Below are positions 30,332 through 39,685 of a DNA stretch of 46,842 bases, in pieces. This DNA is from Alicyclobacillus shizuokensis NBRC 103103 (lineage in GTDB: Bacteria; Bacillota; Bacilli; Alicyclobacillales; Alicyclobacillaceae). Position numbers and translations under genes: made by a program. The DNA is taken from the NCBI RefSeq assembly GCF_001552255.1, contig NZ_BCQV01000037.1, positions 1 through 46,842 of the forward strand, written 5' to 3'. How positions within the stretch are numbered: position 1 is the stretch's first letter; each line of letters starts with the position of its first letter. The notes under the pieces were generated by a model. It saw only the letters and a program-made list of their open reading frames with translations, was not told where the DNA came from and made no database searches.

Positions 30332-33181
30332 TTAGTGTACAGCGCGCCGTGGTGAACATGCATCCGACACTTGGAAGAACGTTTGGACCTTGCCAATCAC
30401 CTCCGATTCCGGCGCGTATATGGGCACCACGCCGTCCAGGGAGCGGACGAAGACGCGGCCGTACCGACTCTCGACCAAGCGCCGGTCGTAGCAGATGACG
30501 GCACCCCGGTCCGAACTCGTACGAATCAGCCGCCCGAATCCCTGGCGGAACCGCACCACAGCCTCGGGCAGACTGGCGTGCCAAAAGGCACTTTGTCCCT
30601 GCTGTTCCAGTTGCTCATGGCGCGCCTTGGTGACCGGATGTGTCGGCGGCGCAAACGGCAGTCGGACGATGACCAGGGTGCGCAGCTGGTCCCCGGGTAG
30701 GTCGATGCCTTCCCAAAACGATTGTGCGCCGAACAGCACCCCATGCGGGTGTTGGCGGAACGCCTCCAGGAGGCGCGAGCGGTTTCCGTCCAGCCCTTGC
30801 GCAAACAGTTGGTACCCGGCGCCCACGAGCGGATCGCGCACGTGGGCAGCGGTGGCCCTGAGCAGTTGATGGCTGGTGAACAGCACGAGCATTTTGCCGC
30901 GGCTGGCCATGGCCAATCGATACACCGACTCAGCCAGCCACAAAGCCGCATCGTGGGTCTCCATCTTGGCCAGCTCTGGCGCATCGTTGGGCACGCAGAG
31001 CAAAGCCTGACGCCGCAGTTGGAACGGGGACGGCACCTTCACCTCCGCCAGTCGCCCGGATTTGGAGAAGTTGGCCAGCCCCAGGCGATGGGTGACGTAC
31101 GAGAACCGGCCTTCGACGGAGAGCGTGGCGGAGGTCAAGACGACCGAGCTTTTCTTCGCGAACAGACGTTCCTCGAGGATGGGAGCGATGTCCAACGGTG
31201 TCCGGTAGAGATTCACGTTCCGCAGCGCGGATGCGCCTCTGACTTCGGCGCCGGCTTCAATCCACGTCACCCATTCCGGCGTCTCCTCCTGCGCCTTGTC
31301 CATCGTTTCGATGGCGGCCCCCAGCGCGGGAAAATAGCCGACTGCATCCAACATACGCCCAGCCAGTTCGTCGTCACTGGCCGCGGCTGCGTCGGCCAGA
31401 CGGGACAGTTTGCCCTGCGCTCGCTGCCAGAGTTGGCTGAGTTCCGCCACGGCGCCGGCATACTGAGGCCACGCCGGGTGGCTGTGTATCTGCGCCGTCA
31501 ACCGAAGCTCGTTGGCATGCGGCGGGATGATTTTAGCCAGGGCGGCAAACGCGTGGTTCAACTGCGACTCGAACTCCTGGCAGATATCCATCAATTCGGA
31601 CACGTCGGCCACGAGGCTGGTCCGTCCCTGTTCTGTGAGTCGCTCATGCAATTCGGGGAGGACACCTTGCCGACCGTGATCGCGCACTAATCGCGCCAAG
31701 AGGGCGCGTATCTGCCCGTGGCGCACCTCTTCTCCCAACTGCCGGGTGGCCTCTTCCTCCAGGTGATGGGCCTCGTCGACGATGAGCTTTTCGTACGGCG
31801 GAAGGACCCGGTTCTCGGCCTTGAGGTCGGTCATGACCAGGGCGTGGTTGGTGACGACCACGTCCGCGTCGTAAGCCTGGGCGCGCGCCCGAAAGTAGAA
31901 ACACGGTTTAAAGAAGGGGCAGCGCTTGTTGATGCAGGTTTCGCTCTCGCTTTGCACTCGCGGCCACACCCTCTGCTCGGCTCCGGTCATGGCCAATTCT
32001 TCCCGGCTGCCCGTCTCGGTCTCCGTCAGCCAGACCAACAGGCGCATGTACGCCCGCACCTCCTCCGGCACGTGCGTCCAACCGAGAAGCTCAGATTCGT
32101 GTCGCAGCTTGCGCATGCAGATATAGTGGGTGCGGCCCTTGAACACCGAGAGTTTCAAGGGTTCGGCAATGACGCTCCGCAGCGTCGGAAAATCTCGCTC
32201 AGCGATTTGGTCCTGCAGGGCTATCGTATGGGTGGAAATCACCACCCGCGTGTCGTTGCGCCTGGCGTACAGCACGGCGGGGATGAGATAGGCCAACGAT
32301 TTGCCCGTACCCGTGCCCGCTTCGGCAATCAGGTGCCGGTCCTGCTGCAAGGCGTCCGCCACGGCAGTGACCATCTTCTGCTGTCCGGGCCGGACCTCAA
32401 ATCCCGGCAAGGCGGCCGATAACGGGCTGTCCGCCGCCAGCAGCCGCTCCGATTCACTCGTCCAATCTTCGCTCGCCGTTGTCTGGCTGGGCCTATTGGT
32501 TGGGCGCGAGCTGGCCGAACGGAAGGCGAGCTGGTCAATCGTCTCGCACCCTTCTGGCAGGGCATTCGGAGCGTGTGCGGCCTGCCTATCCGCCAGTTCT
32601 GCCAGCCATTGTCCGGTGACGGCCGAATACAGGCTGGCCAACCGCACCAACGCCTGCAGCGTGAGGTGGGGTAAAGCCAAGGCCTTTTGCGACAAACCGC
32701 TGATGACACGGGCGGTGGTCAGGGCATCCGCTGGCGCTCGATGACTTTGCTCCACCTGGATGCCCAGCCGGGCAGCGGCGTCCTGCAGACGGTGGCTGCC
32801 CGCAAAGGGAAACAGGACGCGCGACAGGTCCCTTGTATCCAAGCCATCCGCGGCCGTCGGCAGCACATAGCCAACCGCCTCGCACGCGTGGGTTAGAAAT
32901 TCGATATCAAAACCAACATGGTGGCCAGCTAAAGGCTTCCCTTCGATAAAGGCCAAAAAGCGCGGCAGCACCTCTTCCAATGTGGGGGCCGATGCGAGCT
33001 CTGACATCGTCATGCCGGTCAACCCTAGTATGGATTCGGGGACCGGACGAGTCGGGCGCACCAAGCTGTGGAATTGTTCTCCAATTCCGTCCTCCGTCCA
33101 CTCCACCGCGCCGATTTCTATAATTTCATCTTGATCCGGTGACAAACCGGTGGTTTCAACATCGATGACCACAAGTTTCAC
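30332..33181 (-). CDS. dinG: DinG-family helicase with N-terminal 3'-5' exonuclease domain
   Basis: This 949-residue protein has a DEDDh exonuclease domain at about 1-165 (VVIDVETTGLSP with two acidic ligands; HHVGFDIEFL; HRAPADALTTA), followed by an XPD/DinG superfamily 2 helicase. Walker A is AEAGTGTGKS (about 287-296), the DEAHH box is near 468-472, and the C-terminal motif VI is RFRQGFGRLIRT. Four cysteines (355, 416, 421, 427) occupy positions like the Fe-S cluster ligands of E. coli DinG. It probably unwinds or degrades structured DNA. Its position downstream of birA matches B. subtilis, although panBCD are missing. Confidence 0.92.
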   Translation of the reverse strand: MKLVVIDVETTGLSPDQDEIIEIGAVEWTEDGIGEQFHSLVRPTRPVPESILGLTGMTMSELASAPTLEEVLPRFLAFIEGKPLAGHHVGFDIEFLTHACEAVGYVLPTAADGLDTRDLSRVLFPFAGSHRLQDAAARLGIQVEQSHRAPADALTTARVISGLSQKALALPHLTLQALVRLASLYSAVTGQWLAELADRQAAHAPNALPEGCETIDQLAFRSASSRPTNRPSQTTASEDWTSESERLLAADSPLSAALPGFEVRPGQQKMVTAVADALQQDRHLIAEAGTGTGKSLAYLIPAVLYARRNDTRVVISTHTIALQDQIAERDFPTLRSVIAEPLKLSVFKGRTHYICMRKLRHESELLGWTHVPEEVRAYMRLLVWLTETETGSREELAMTGAEQRVWPRVQSESETCINKRCPFFKPCFYFRARAQAYDADVVVTNHALVMTDLKAENRVLPPYEKLIVDEAHHLEEEATRQLGEEVRHGQIRALLARLVRDHGRQGVLPELHERLTEQGRTSLVADVSELMDICQEFESQLNHAFAALAKIIPPHANELRLTAQIHSHPAWPQYAGAVAELSQLWQRAQGKLSRLADAAAASDDELAGRMLDAVGYFPALGAAIETMDKAQEETPEWVTWIEAGAEVRGASALRNVNLYRTPLDIAPILEERLFAKKSSVVLTSATLSVEGRFSYVTHRLGLANFSKSGRLAEVKVPSPFQLRRQALLCVPNDAPELAKMETHDAALWLAESVYRLAMASRGKMLVLFTSHQLLRATAAHVRDPLVGAGYQLFAQGLDGNRSRLLEAFRQHPHGVLFGAQSFWEGIDLPGDQLRTLVIVRLPFAPPTHPVTKARHEQLEQQGQSAFWHASLPEAVVRFRQGFGRLIRTSSDRGAVICYDRRLVESRYGRVFVRSLDGVVPIYAPESEVIGKVQTFFQVSDACSPRRAVH

Positions 33182-33232
33182 AGATGCAGGCCCCCCTGCC
33201 TGTGGCTTGTCCCTATTGTACCAAAATGGGGG

Positions 33233-34411
33233 TCAATGGGGCGGGACGCTCGCATCTGCCCTATCCGAGTTCATGCGGGATATCAGCGTGCGCATCAGCG
33301 GTCCCTGCCGAATGGCCTCTGGCAGCGCTCCCACCACGCGCCGAGCCGCGGCCGCGTCCCCCCTCAGCCAGTGAAGAATGGCCAACGCAGAGAGCAGGCG
33401 AGCCTGGCTAGGCTGGGCGGCAATGGCTTTTTTCAGCGCGGCGACGGCCGCTCCCGGACCGGCGGTGTGCCACAGTGAAAACGCCAGTCGAATCGAATTG
33501 CCCGGTTCAGCCGGTGCTGCTTCCACCAGCTTGCAGGCGTACCCCTGGGCTTGTTGCCAGTCGTCAGACTTGACCGCCAGCCGCCACAGCAAAGACAGGA
33601 GCCCGGGATGCCGAGGGCGCTCCTCCAGGACCTGGGTTGCCACCCGTCGGGCTTCAGCGTGTTCGCCCAGATTCATGAGTGCCTGCACCAAGAGACAGGC
33701 CGTCTCCGTGTCTGGACCCGGGCCCAGCTCCAACGCTTGTTGGAAGGCGGTAGCCGCCGCCGGCCAGTCGCCCATCTTTCCGTAGCAGATCCCCAAATTA
33801 TGCCACGTGTCGGGGTAGTCGGGCAGGATAGCCACGACTTCGTTCAGGCAGTAAACGGCCTGCGTGAGTTCACCGGATTGAAAATAGACCTGTGCGGCGA
33901 TCTCGCAGGCGGCGCAGTACACGATCTCGTCAGGTTGCTGGGCCAAAATCGAGCGGACTTGGTTCAGGGCCGCCTGAGGTTGCCCGGCCAAGCGCAGGGC
34001 GGAAGCGAAGAGCAAACGGGCGGGCAGTGGATCCGGGGCAGAGGATGCCGCCTGGGCAAGCGAGGAGATGGCGTCGTCGTACATGGCTAGATCGAAATAG
34101 CCAAGCCCTCGGCGCAACGAGTCCAACCACTCGCCGCCCTCGGGGTCCAGCGGTGGCAGCACCGTGGACAACCAGTGGCCCAGGGACGCCGCTTTCTCAT
34201 CCTGCGCACGCCCACTGACTTCGTCGCAGCGGGCGGCCAGGTCCAGGATTTGATCGCAGATGTTTGACCATTCCTGTATCCTATCCTGGGCCATCTGCCA
34301 AAATTGCTCTAAACTTCTGATCACGTCGGATTTCGGACCAGCCGCCCCATGTTGCAGCCTGGATTCCATGTCCTGCAGGGCGCGCAAAACCATTTCGGTT
34401 TCTCCCGGCAT
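33233..34411 (-). CDS. Tetratricopeptide-repeat protein
   Basis: This 392-residue soluble protein begins with a helical region without known motifs (about 1-90). It continues with an array of TPR-like helix pairs from about 105 to 385 (for example DTWHNLGICYGKMGDWPAAA, then GPDTETACLLVQALMNLGEH). TPRs mediate protein-protein contacts; no partner can be inferred. It lies between birA and dinG in the place panBCD hold in B. subtilis. The ATG at 34411 is supported by GGAGGGG 6 bases upstream. Confidence 0.8.
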   Translation of the reverse strand: MPGETEMVLRALQDMESRLQHGAAGPKSDVIRSLEQFWQMAQDRIQEWSNICDQILDLAARCDEVSGRAQDEKAASLGHWLSTVLPPLDPEGGEWLDSLRRGLGYFDLAMYDDAISSLAQAASSAPDPLPARLLFASALRLAGQPQAALNQVRSILAQQPDEIVYCAACEIAAQVYFQSGELTQAVYCLNEVVAILPDYPDTWHNLGICYGKMGDWPAAATAFQQALELGPGPDTETACLLVQALMNLGEHAEARRVATQVLEERPRHPGLLSLLWRLAVKSDDWQQAQGYACKLVEAAPAEPGNSIRLAFSLWHTAGPGAAVAALKKAIAAQPSQARLLSALAILHWLRGDAAAARRVVGALPEAIRQGPLMRTLISRMNSDRADASVPPH

Positions 34412-34502
34412 GAAAACCCCTCCCATCCTCGGCTTAGGATGGGCTGATCTGACGGGGTGGATGCGGGGCACACGAAGTGTCGAGGCCGAGGAAGCGGTTG
34501 GG

Positions 34503-35540
34503 CTAAGGCTGGGATTCACCTTGGGCCAACAGCACTTCCCCACTATGAATTGGCAGCCGGACGCCGTTGTCGAGCCGCAGTTGGAGGACCCCGTCGTCAT
34601 CCAACCATTCTGCCAGTCCTTGATATGTATTGTGGCCTACGGTCACTTCTACACGTCGCCCCAGCGTCGCACTGTGGGCTCTCCACTCGTCCGCCACCTG
34701 GCGAAATGCGGACTGACCCTCGACCAGCCGGTCGTACATCGGCTCCAATTCGGTCAGGATGTCCGCTGTAAGATCGACATGGGAAATCGGCTCCCCGCGG
34801 TACGCGGCCAGCGAGGCGGCTTTGGCGTTCAGGTCGGTAGGCAGGTCGACCGGCTGTACATTGGTGTTGATCCCGATGCCGAGCACCGCGTAATCCACCG
34901 TCTCGCCGTCGGTTCGCATCTCAGCCAGAATGCCGCAGACCTTGCGCCCGTCGCAAAGGATGTCGTTGGGCCACTTGATACTCAGCGGAAACGCAGCTTG
35001 CTTTTGGATGGCGCGATATACAGCCACCGAGGTCACCAGGGTTAACTCGTGCGCCACCGCCAGGGGCAGCGATTGGCGCAGAATCAGCGACAGCCACAAC
35101 CCCCCGGACGGGGACACCCAGCTTCGGCCCCGTCGGCCGCGTCCGCCAGTTTGGACCAGGGCGTTGACCAAAGTCCCGTGTGGTGCACCCTGTTGTGCCA
35201 AGCGAAGCGCCAATACGTTGGTCGAATCGACTTCCGGCTGCCAGACCACGGGGCGGCCAAACCGCGCCTGCTCCGGCAGGCGCTGCCACAAAATGGGGCC
35301 CAGTAACAAATCCGGAACCCTCTCCAGCTGATAACCGCGACGGGTGGCGGCAGAAAACTCAAAGCCCAATTGTTCCAAACTGTGAATGTGCTTCCAGACA
35401 GCGGCGCGCGTCAGGCCCAGCTGTCGGCTCAACTGGGCGCCCGAGACACGGTGCTCCTTGGCGGCCAGAAAGGCGGCAAGGATTTGATCGCGCACAGAGA
35501 CTTCCCATAGGTTGGAAGAATAGGCGGATTCTACGCTCAT
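34503..35540 (-). CDS. birA: Bifunctional biotin-protein ligase / biotin operon repressor
   Basis: This 345-residue protein has an N-terminal winged helix (VSGAQLSRQLGLTRAAVWKH, about 31-51) that would bind the biotin operator. A biotin ligase core follows with the biotinyl-AMP loop GGRGRRGRSW (132-141), the catalytic lysine segment SIKWPNDIL and a C-terminal SH3-like domain (GLAEWLDDDGVLQLRLDNG). It loads biotin onto acetyl-CoA carboxylase and represses biotin genes. The ATG follows AAGGAGGAGG and overlaps the cca stop by 4 bp. Confidence 0.93.
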   Translation of the reverse strand: MSVESAYSSNLWEVSVRDQILAAFLAAKEHRVSGAQLSRQLGLTRAAVWKHIHSLEQLGFEFSAATRRGYQLERVPDLLLGPILWQRLPEQARFGRPVVWQPEVDSTNVLALRLAQQGAPHGTLVNALVQTGGRGRRGRSWVSPSGGLWLSLILRQSLPLAVAHELTLVTSVAVYRAIQKQAAFPLSIKWPNDILCDGRKVCGILAEMRTDGETVDYAVLGIGINTNVQPVDLPTDLNAKAASLAAYRGEPISHVDLTADILTELEPMYDRLVEGQSAFRQVADEWRAHSATLGRRVEVTVGHNTYQGLAEWLDDDGVLQLRLDNGVRLPIHSGEVLLAQGESQP

Positions 35541-36865
35541 CGCAGGCCTCCTCCTTCGCGGTGCGAAGCATGCAGGTCTGACAATCGCTGCGTCAGCCAT
35601 TGCAGCAAGGTGTACCGTTCGTTTTCGATCTCGCTGCGCAAAACGGCCTCTGCCAACAATCTCAGCGCATCCCCCACCTGCTTTCCGCGCAGACCGAGCG
35701 CGGCCACATCATGGCCGTTCACGGCCAACTCCGACAGCCGGTGCAGGGGCTGGGTACGCAGTCTGTCCCTGAACATGGCCAGCCGGTTTTGGGTGACCGG
35801 AGACAGCGTATCGAACACAAAGCACACCCAACCGACCAGGGCGGCCGGACGTTCAAACAGGGCTTCACGCCAGGCACAATCCGACCAATCGACTGGATCC
35901 TCTACGGCCAGGGACATCATGTTCTGAACGTCTCGTCCTACTTGCTTGGGCCAGGCGAAGCGGCGGATAGCCTCGACCGTCTCGTCGGTCGACGCCCCCG
36001 TCAGGCGGCTCAGCCAAAACATCCATGCGCTGACCGTCGCCCACTCGTGCTGCCAGCCCAAGTCCAGGAGCACAGTTTGCCAGCGTCGGCCAAAGCGCGC
36101 CTGCGCGGCCTCGGTCGTTCCGACGGCGGCGGCTCCTTCCCGCAGCGCGGGCTGCCACTTTGGCCACGGATGCGGATACACGGTCAGCCACGGGCCAGCG
36201 CTCCACAGGGGCCAGGCCAGCCACCACATGGTTTGCACCATGCGACGCATCTCTTGGCCCAAGCGTTCGTTGGAAACGCTTTGCAACCGTTGCGCCTCTT
36301 GATGCATCGCTGTCAGGGTTTGTGGCTCAATCGCAAAACCGAGTTGGCTGACAAAGCGCAGGGCTCGGACGATGCGCAGGCCATCTTCAGCGAAGCGATG
36401 GCGCGCATTCCCCACCGCCCGCAGGCACCTTTGCGCCAGGTCGGCCAGGCCGCCGAACGGATCGATAATGTGGCCCGAGATGTCTGCAGCCATCGCGTTG
36501 ACGGTAAAGTCGCGGCGAGCCAGGTCCTGGACGAGGTCGTCGGTGAACGTCACCCTATCCGGACGGCGCCCGTCACTGTACGCCGATTCCGTGCGAAAGG
36601 TGGTCACTTCCACCGGCCTCTTGCCTGTCCAGACGGTGACCGTTCCATGCCGCAAGCCGGTCGCCAGGGTGCGCGGAAACCATTGCTGGATGCGATCCGG
36701 ACGTGCATCGGTGGCAATGTCGTAATCGTAGACGGGTTGCCCGCGCAGTCCATCGCGGACGCAGCCGCCGACCAGATAGGCCTGGCTGCCGTGTTCAAGC
36801 AACGTCCGCATCACACCGGACACGTCATCGGGAAGTTCCGGCAAGCGGGGAAATGAGTTGGTCAT
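35537..36865 (-). CDS. cca: CCA tRNA nucleotidyltransferase
   Basis: This 442-residue class II enzyme adds or repairs the 3'-CCA of tRNAs. The head domain has VGGCVRDGL and the catalytic DYDIAT. RRDFTVNAMA, the neck EDGLRIVRALRF and a long helical body and tail follow. The VTFRTE-like site reads VEVTTFRTE. At 442 residues it is somewhat longer than B. subtilis Cca (about 397). It overlaps bshA upstream and birA downstream by 4 bp each, so the three are translated as a coupled series. Confidence 0.93.
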   Translation of the reverse strand: MTNSFPRLPELPDDVSGVMRTLLEHGSQAYLVGGCVRDGLRGQPVYDYDIATDARPDRIQQWFPRTLATGLRHGTVTVWTGKRPVEVTTFRTESAYSDGRRPDRVTFTDDLVQDLARRDFTVNAMAADISGHIIDPFGGLADLAQRCLRAVGNARHRFAEDGLRIVRALRFVSQLGFAIEPQTLTAMHQEAQRLQSVSNERLGQEMRRMVQTMWWLAWPLWSAGPWLTVYPHPWPKWQPALREGAAAVGTTEAAQARFGRRWQTVLLDLGWQHEWATVSAWMFWLSRLTGASTDETVEAIRRFAWPKQVGRDVQNMMSLAVEDPVDWSDCAWREALFERPAALVGWVCFVFDTLSPVTQNRLAMFRDRLRTQPLHRLSELAVNGHDVAALGLRGKQVGDALRLLAEAVLRSEIENERYTLLQWLTQRLSDLHASHREGGGLR

Positions 36866-37998
36866 TGGGCTCTCTCCTGACCCAAAGCCTGCTCGTACAG
36901 TCGCTCGTATTCGGCCACCTTGTCTTCAAGACAGAACAGTCGCATCGCCCGCGCTCGACCCGCCTCCCCCATGCGCAAACGCAGGGCTTCATCCGTCAAC
37001 AGTCGCATCACCAGTTGGGCCAGCCGCGAAATGTCCCCCACTGGCGCCAGCAGTCCAGTCTCTCCGTCCGCCACCACCTCGGGGATGCCACCGGCGGTGG
37101 TGCCCACCACGGGCACTCCGCTCGCCATGGCCTCGAGCGCGACCAAACCAAAGCTCTCCTTTTCGGACACGAGGAGAAAGACATCGGACGCCTGATAGAG
37201 CTCCGCGACCTCGTCCTGTTTGCCCAGGAAGTGGACCCTCTCCTGCAATCCCAGTCCGGACACCAGTTCCCGTGCCGCGCTCAACTCCGGGCCTTCCCCG
37301 ACCAACAACAGCCGACTCGGGATGCGCTGATTGACGAGGTGAAACACCTGAATCAGGTCGAGCACCCGTTTGACCTTGCGGAAATTCGAAATGTGCAACA
37401 AGATCCGTTCCCCGGGCCTGGCAAAGCACTCACGCAAGCCCGTGGCCGCGGGATGGAACACGTTCGGATCGACAAAGTTATGCACGCACTGAATCGGCGT
37501 ATCGATGTGAAACAGCTCCTGGGTCTGGCGGGCCAAGCTGTGGCTGACGGCGGTTACAATGTCGCTTTTGGTCAATCCCAGTTGAATCACGCGATACAGG
37601 CTCTTGTCCTGCGCGAGCACGGTAACATCGGTTCCGTGTAGGGTTGTCACCACGCGCACCGGGTGGCCGGGCAACATCTCCCGCGCGAGAAACGCCGATA
37701 CAGCAAACGGGAGCGCGTAATGGACGTGCAGGATCTCCAAATCGTACTGCGAAATCACGTCGGCCATCAGCGCCGCCAGGGTAAAGTCGTGGGGCGGCGT
37801 GCGCAGGACCGGATAGGTCATGGTATCGGCTTCGTGCAGGTAAATGTTCTGGTGAAACTCGCCTAAACGAAAAGGCACGTCCGTGACGATGAAATGGACC
37901 TGATGGCCGCGGTGGGCAAGAGCCTTGCCGAGTTCGGTGGCCACAGCGCCAGAACCCCCGATGGTGGGGTAACAACTGATGCCAATCCGCATCGTCAC
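36862..37998 (-). CDS. bshA: N-acetyl-α-D-glucosaminyl L-malate synthase (bacillithiol biosynthesis)
   Basis: This 378-residue GT4-family glycosyltransferase attaches GlcNAc from UDP-GlcNAc to L-malate, the first step to bacillithiol. The N-terminal [20 protein letters not shown], the central [15 protein letters not shown] and the donor-site [20 protein letters not shown] with TGGIPE-like TAGGIPEVV are typical. It overlaps mgsA by 4 bp and cca by 4 bp. The deacetylase gene bshB1, which separates mgsA and bshA in B. subtilis, is absent, so the second step must be encoded elsewhere. Confidence 0.93.
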   Translation of the reverse strand: MTMRIGISCYPTIGGSGAVATELGKALAHRGHQVHFIVTDVPFRLGEFHQNIYLHEADTMTYPVLRTPPHDFTLAALMADVISQYDLEILHVHYALPFAVSAFLAREMLPGHPVRVVTTLHGTDVTVLAQDKSLYRVIQLGLTKSDIVTAVSHSLARQTQELFHIDTPIQCVHNFVDPNVFHPAATGLRECFARPGERILLHISNFRKVKRVLDLIQVFHLVNQRIPSRLLLVGEGPELSAARELVSGLGLQERVHFLGKQDEVAELYQASDVFLLVSEKESFGLVALEAMASGVPVVGTTAGGIPEVVADGETGLLAPVGDISRLAQLVMRLLTDEALRLRMGEAGRARAMRLFCLEDKVAEYERLYEQALGQERAQ

Positions 37999-38402
37999 GA
38001 CCCCTCAGGGTGCACCGCCTTGCGCCAGTTCAGGTCACCGCGTTCAAGCGCCCGCATCAACGCTTCCGCCGTCGCCAGATTGGTGGCGACCGGAATGTCG
38101 TGAACGTCGCACAAGCGCAGGAGAGCTGAGATATCCGGTTCATGCGGCTGGGCGGTAAGCGGATCGCGCAGAAAGATGACTAGGTCCATCGCATCCTCTG
38201 CTATCTTCGCACCAATCTGTTGGTCTCCGCCGTATGGACCGGAGAGGACGCGCTGAATGTGCAGACCCGTGGCGTCCATGATGCGCCGTCCTGTCGTGCC
38301 CGTGGCGAACAGGGTGTGCTGGGCGAAGATGTGCTGGTAGGCGACGGCGAAATTGACCAGTTGTTCCTTCTTCGCATCATGTGCAATGAGTGCGATGTTC
38401 AT
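37995..38402 (-). CDS. mgsA: Methylglyoxal synthase
   Basis: This 135-residue enzyme converts dihydroxyacetone phosphate to methylglyoxal and phosphate, a bypass of lower glycolysis. Visible active-site regions are [13 protein letters not shown] (His8 and Lys12), ATGTTG for phosphate binding, [11 protein letters not shown] and the catalytic Asp region [15 protein letters not shown]. The ATG at 38402 is spaced correctly from AGGAGTG and lies inside the dapB 3' region by coordinate order, just after its stop at 38422. Methylglyoxal is detoxified with bacillithiol, so overlap with bshA makes functional sense. Confidence 0.95.
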   Translation of the reverse strand: MNIALIAHDAKKEQLVNFAVAYQHIFAQHTLFATGTTGRRIMDATGLHIQRVLSGPYGGDQQIGAKIAEDAMDLVIFLRDPLTAQPHEPDISALLRLCDVHDIPVATNLATAEALMRALERGDLNWRKAVHPEGS

Positions 38403-38421
38403 TCCGTTCACTCCTGTCCGG

Positions 38422-39135
38422 TTACCAGAGAATGTGTTCCAAACCATGGACCATGCCGCGAACGCGGCCGACCTCCGCGCAGGCGGCCAAGATGCCCGGC
38501 ATGAAGCTTTGCCGTGACAGCGAGTCGTGCCGAATGGTCAATACCTCGCCGGTGCCGCCGAACAACACCTCCTGATGGGCCACCAAGCCCGGCAGGCGAA
38601 CGCTGTGGATGGGCACGTCCCTCCCCAGTTCCCCTCGCATCTGCTCGGCGGTTCTGCGCGCGGTGCCGGACGGAGCGTCCTTCTTCCCAGCGTGATGCAG
38701 TTCAATGATCTCCGCGGCTGGCAAGAACCGAGCGGCTTCGCGGGCAAACCGCATCATCAACAGGGCCCCAATGGCAAAATTAGGGGCTGCGATCCCGCCG
38801 ATGCCCCGCTCTAAACAGGCCTCGTGCCATCGCTTGACATCCGCTTCCCCGTAGCCGGTGGCTCCAACCACCGGCCGAATACCGTTGGCAATGGCGAAAT
38901 CAACGTGCTCGACCACGCTCGTGGAATCGGTGAGGTCCAACCATACATCCGGTCGAGTTTCTAGCAACAATTCCGACTTGTCCTGAAACACTGGCCAGTC
39001 TTGCTGGGCTTGTCCGCGGCTACGCACAAGCCCTCCCACAACGGCAAAACGCTCGTCGGCACTCAGCGCTTGTGCTGCCTCCCGCCCCATTTTGCCGTGA
39101 ATCCCCGCAATCGCGACTCGAATCGGATCTGGCAT
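38422..39135 (-). CDS. dapB: 4-hydroxy-tetrahydrodipicolinate reductase
   Basis: This 237-residue enzyme reduces hydroxy-tetrahydrodipicolinate with NAD(P)H on the way to lysine, diaminopimelate and dipicolinate. The Rossmann motif is [11 protein letters not shown] (10-20), where most homologues have GxxGxMG. The substrate motif is [15 protein letters not shown] (145-159). It is about 30 residues shorter than many family members, mostly in loops. It stands between the pyrophosphohydrolase and mgsA genes, as in B. subtilis. Confidence 0.93.
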   Translation of the reverse strand: MPDPIRVAIAGIHGKMGREAAQALSADERFAVVGGLVRSRGQAQQDWPVFQDKSELLLETRPDVWLDLTDSTSVVEHVDFAIANGIRPVVGATGYGEADVKRWHEACLERGIGGIAAPNFAIGALLMMRFAREAARFLPAAEIIELHHAGKKDAPSGTARRTAEQMRGELGRDVPIHSVRLPGLVAHQEVLFGGTGEVLTIRHDSLSRQSFMPGILAACAEVGRVRGMVHGLEHILW

Positions 39136-39212
39136 TTATATCCTCCTGCTTCTCTTAGCGCTGTCTTTTCAGCAAACTAGCCGTTTGTATGCACGTAACC
39201 TCCAACGCAGGC

Positions 39213-39563
39213 TCACTGGTCGGCACGGGAACGGCTCGTCTCCGCAGGTTTGATGCGGGTCCAGCGGTCGTGGTCCCGTGTCTCAAACTTGTGCATGACG
39301 GAGCGGAAAGCTTCGTCGAGATCAATCTCCAAGCGATTGGCCAGGCAGCCGATGACAAACAGCATGTCAGCCAATTCCAGGGCGATGCTGCCCTCTGGCT
39401 CGTCTGGCTTCTTCGGTTTTTCTCCGTACGCGTGGTTGACCTCCCGTGCAAGCTCTCCCAACTCTTCGGCAAGCCGCACGACCAAGGTCATCGGGGAAAA
39501 GTAGCCTTCTCGAAACTGGCTGATATAGGCATCGATGCGCTGTTGCATCTCGGTGATAGTCAC
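39213..39563 (-). CDS. ypjD: MazG-like nucleotide pyrophosphohydrolase (YpjD-like)
   Basis: This 116-residue all-helical enzyme of the MazG/dUTPase superfamily has two metal-binding helices: LAEELGELAREV (31-42; EExxE) and ALELADMLFVIG (61-72; ExxD). It hydrolyses nucleoside triphosphates to monophosphates and pyrophosphate; the substrate is not evident. Its position before dapB is the same as ypjD in B. subtilis. It is divergent from ylbJ. Confidence 0.88.
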   Translation of the reverse strand: MTITEMQQRIDAYISQFREGYFSPMTLVVRLAEELGELAREVNHAYGEKPKKPDEPEGSIALELADMLFVIGCLANRLEIDLDEAFRSVMHKFETRDHDRWTRIKPAETSRSRADQ

Positions 39564-39617
39564 GGACGTCCCTCGTTTCTGACCTGCCTTTGTCTGCTAT
39601 TATAGCGAACTCCGTCC

Positions 39618-39654
39618 CTAAAACATAAACCTTGGGCTTGGACATATGTTTTAG
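39618..39654. promoter_or_regulatory. 10-bp perfect inverted repeat upstream of ylbJ
   Basis: CTAAAACATA (39618-39627) and TATGTTTTAG (39645-39654) are perfect inverted repeats separated by 17 bases, in the divergent spacer between ypjD-like and ylbJ. The right arm includes CATATGTT, somewhat like a SigE -10 (CATACAnT), with an ACATA about 15 bp before it. It could be an operator or a sporulation promoter, or both. Confidence 0.45.
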
Positions 39655-39685
39655 TGATGTCTTGGACCTGTGGCGGTGTGCCGCG

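Noticed and set aside
39155-39472. 105-codon frame before dapB
   Set aside because: It overlaps the MazG-like gene in another frame; the latter has the metal-binding motifs.
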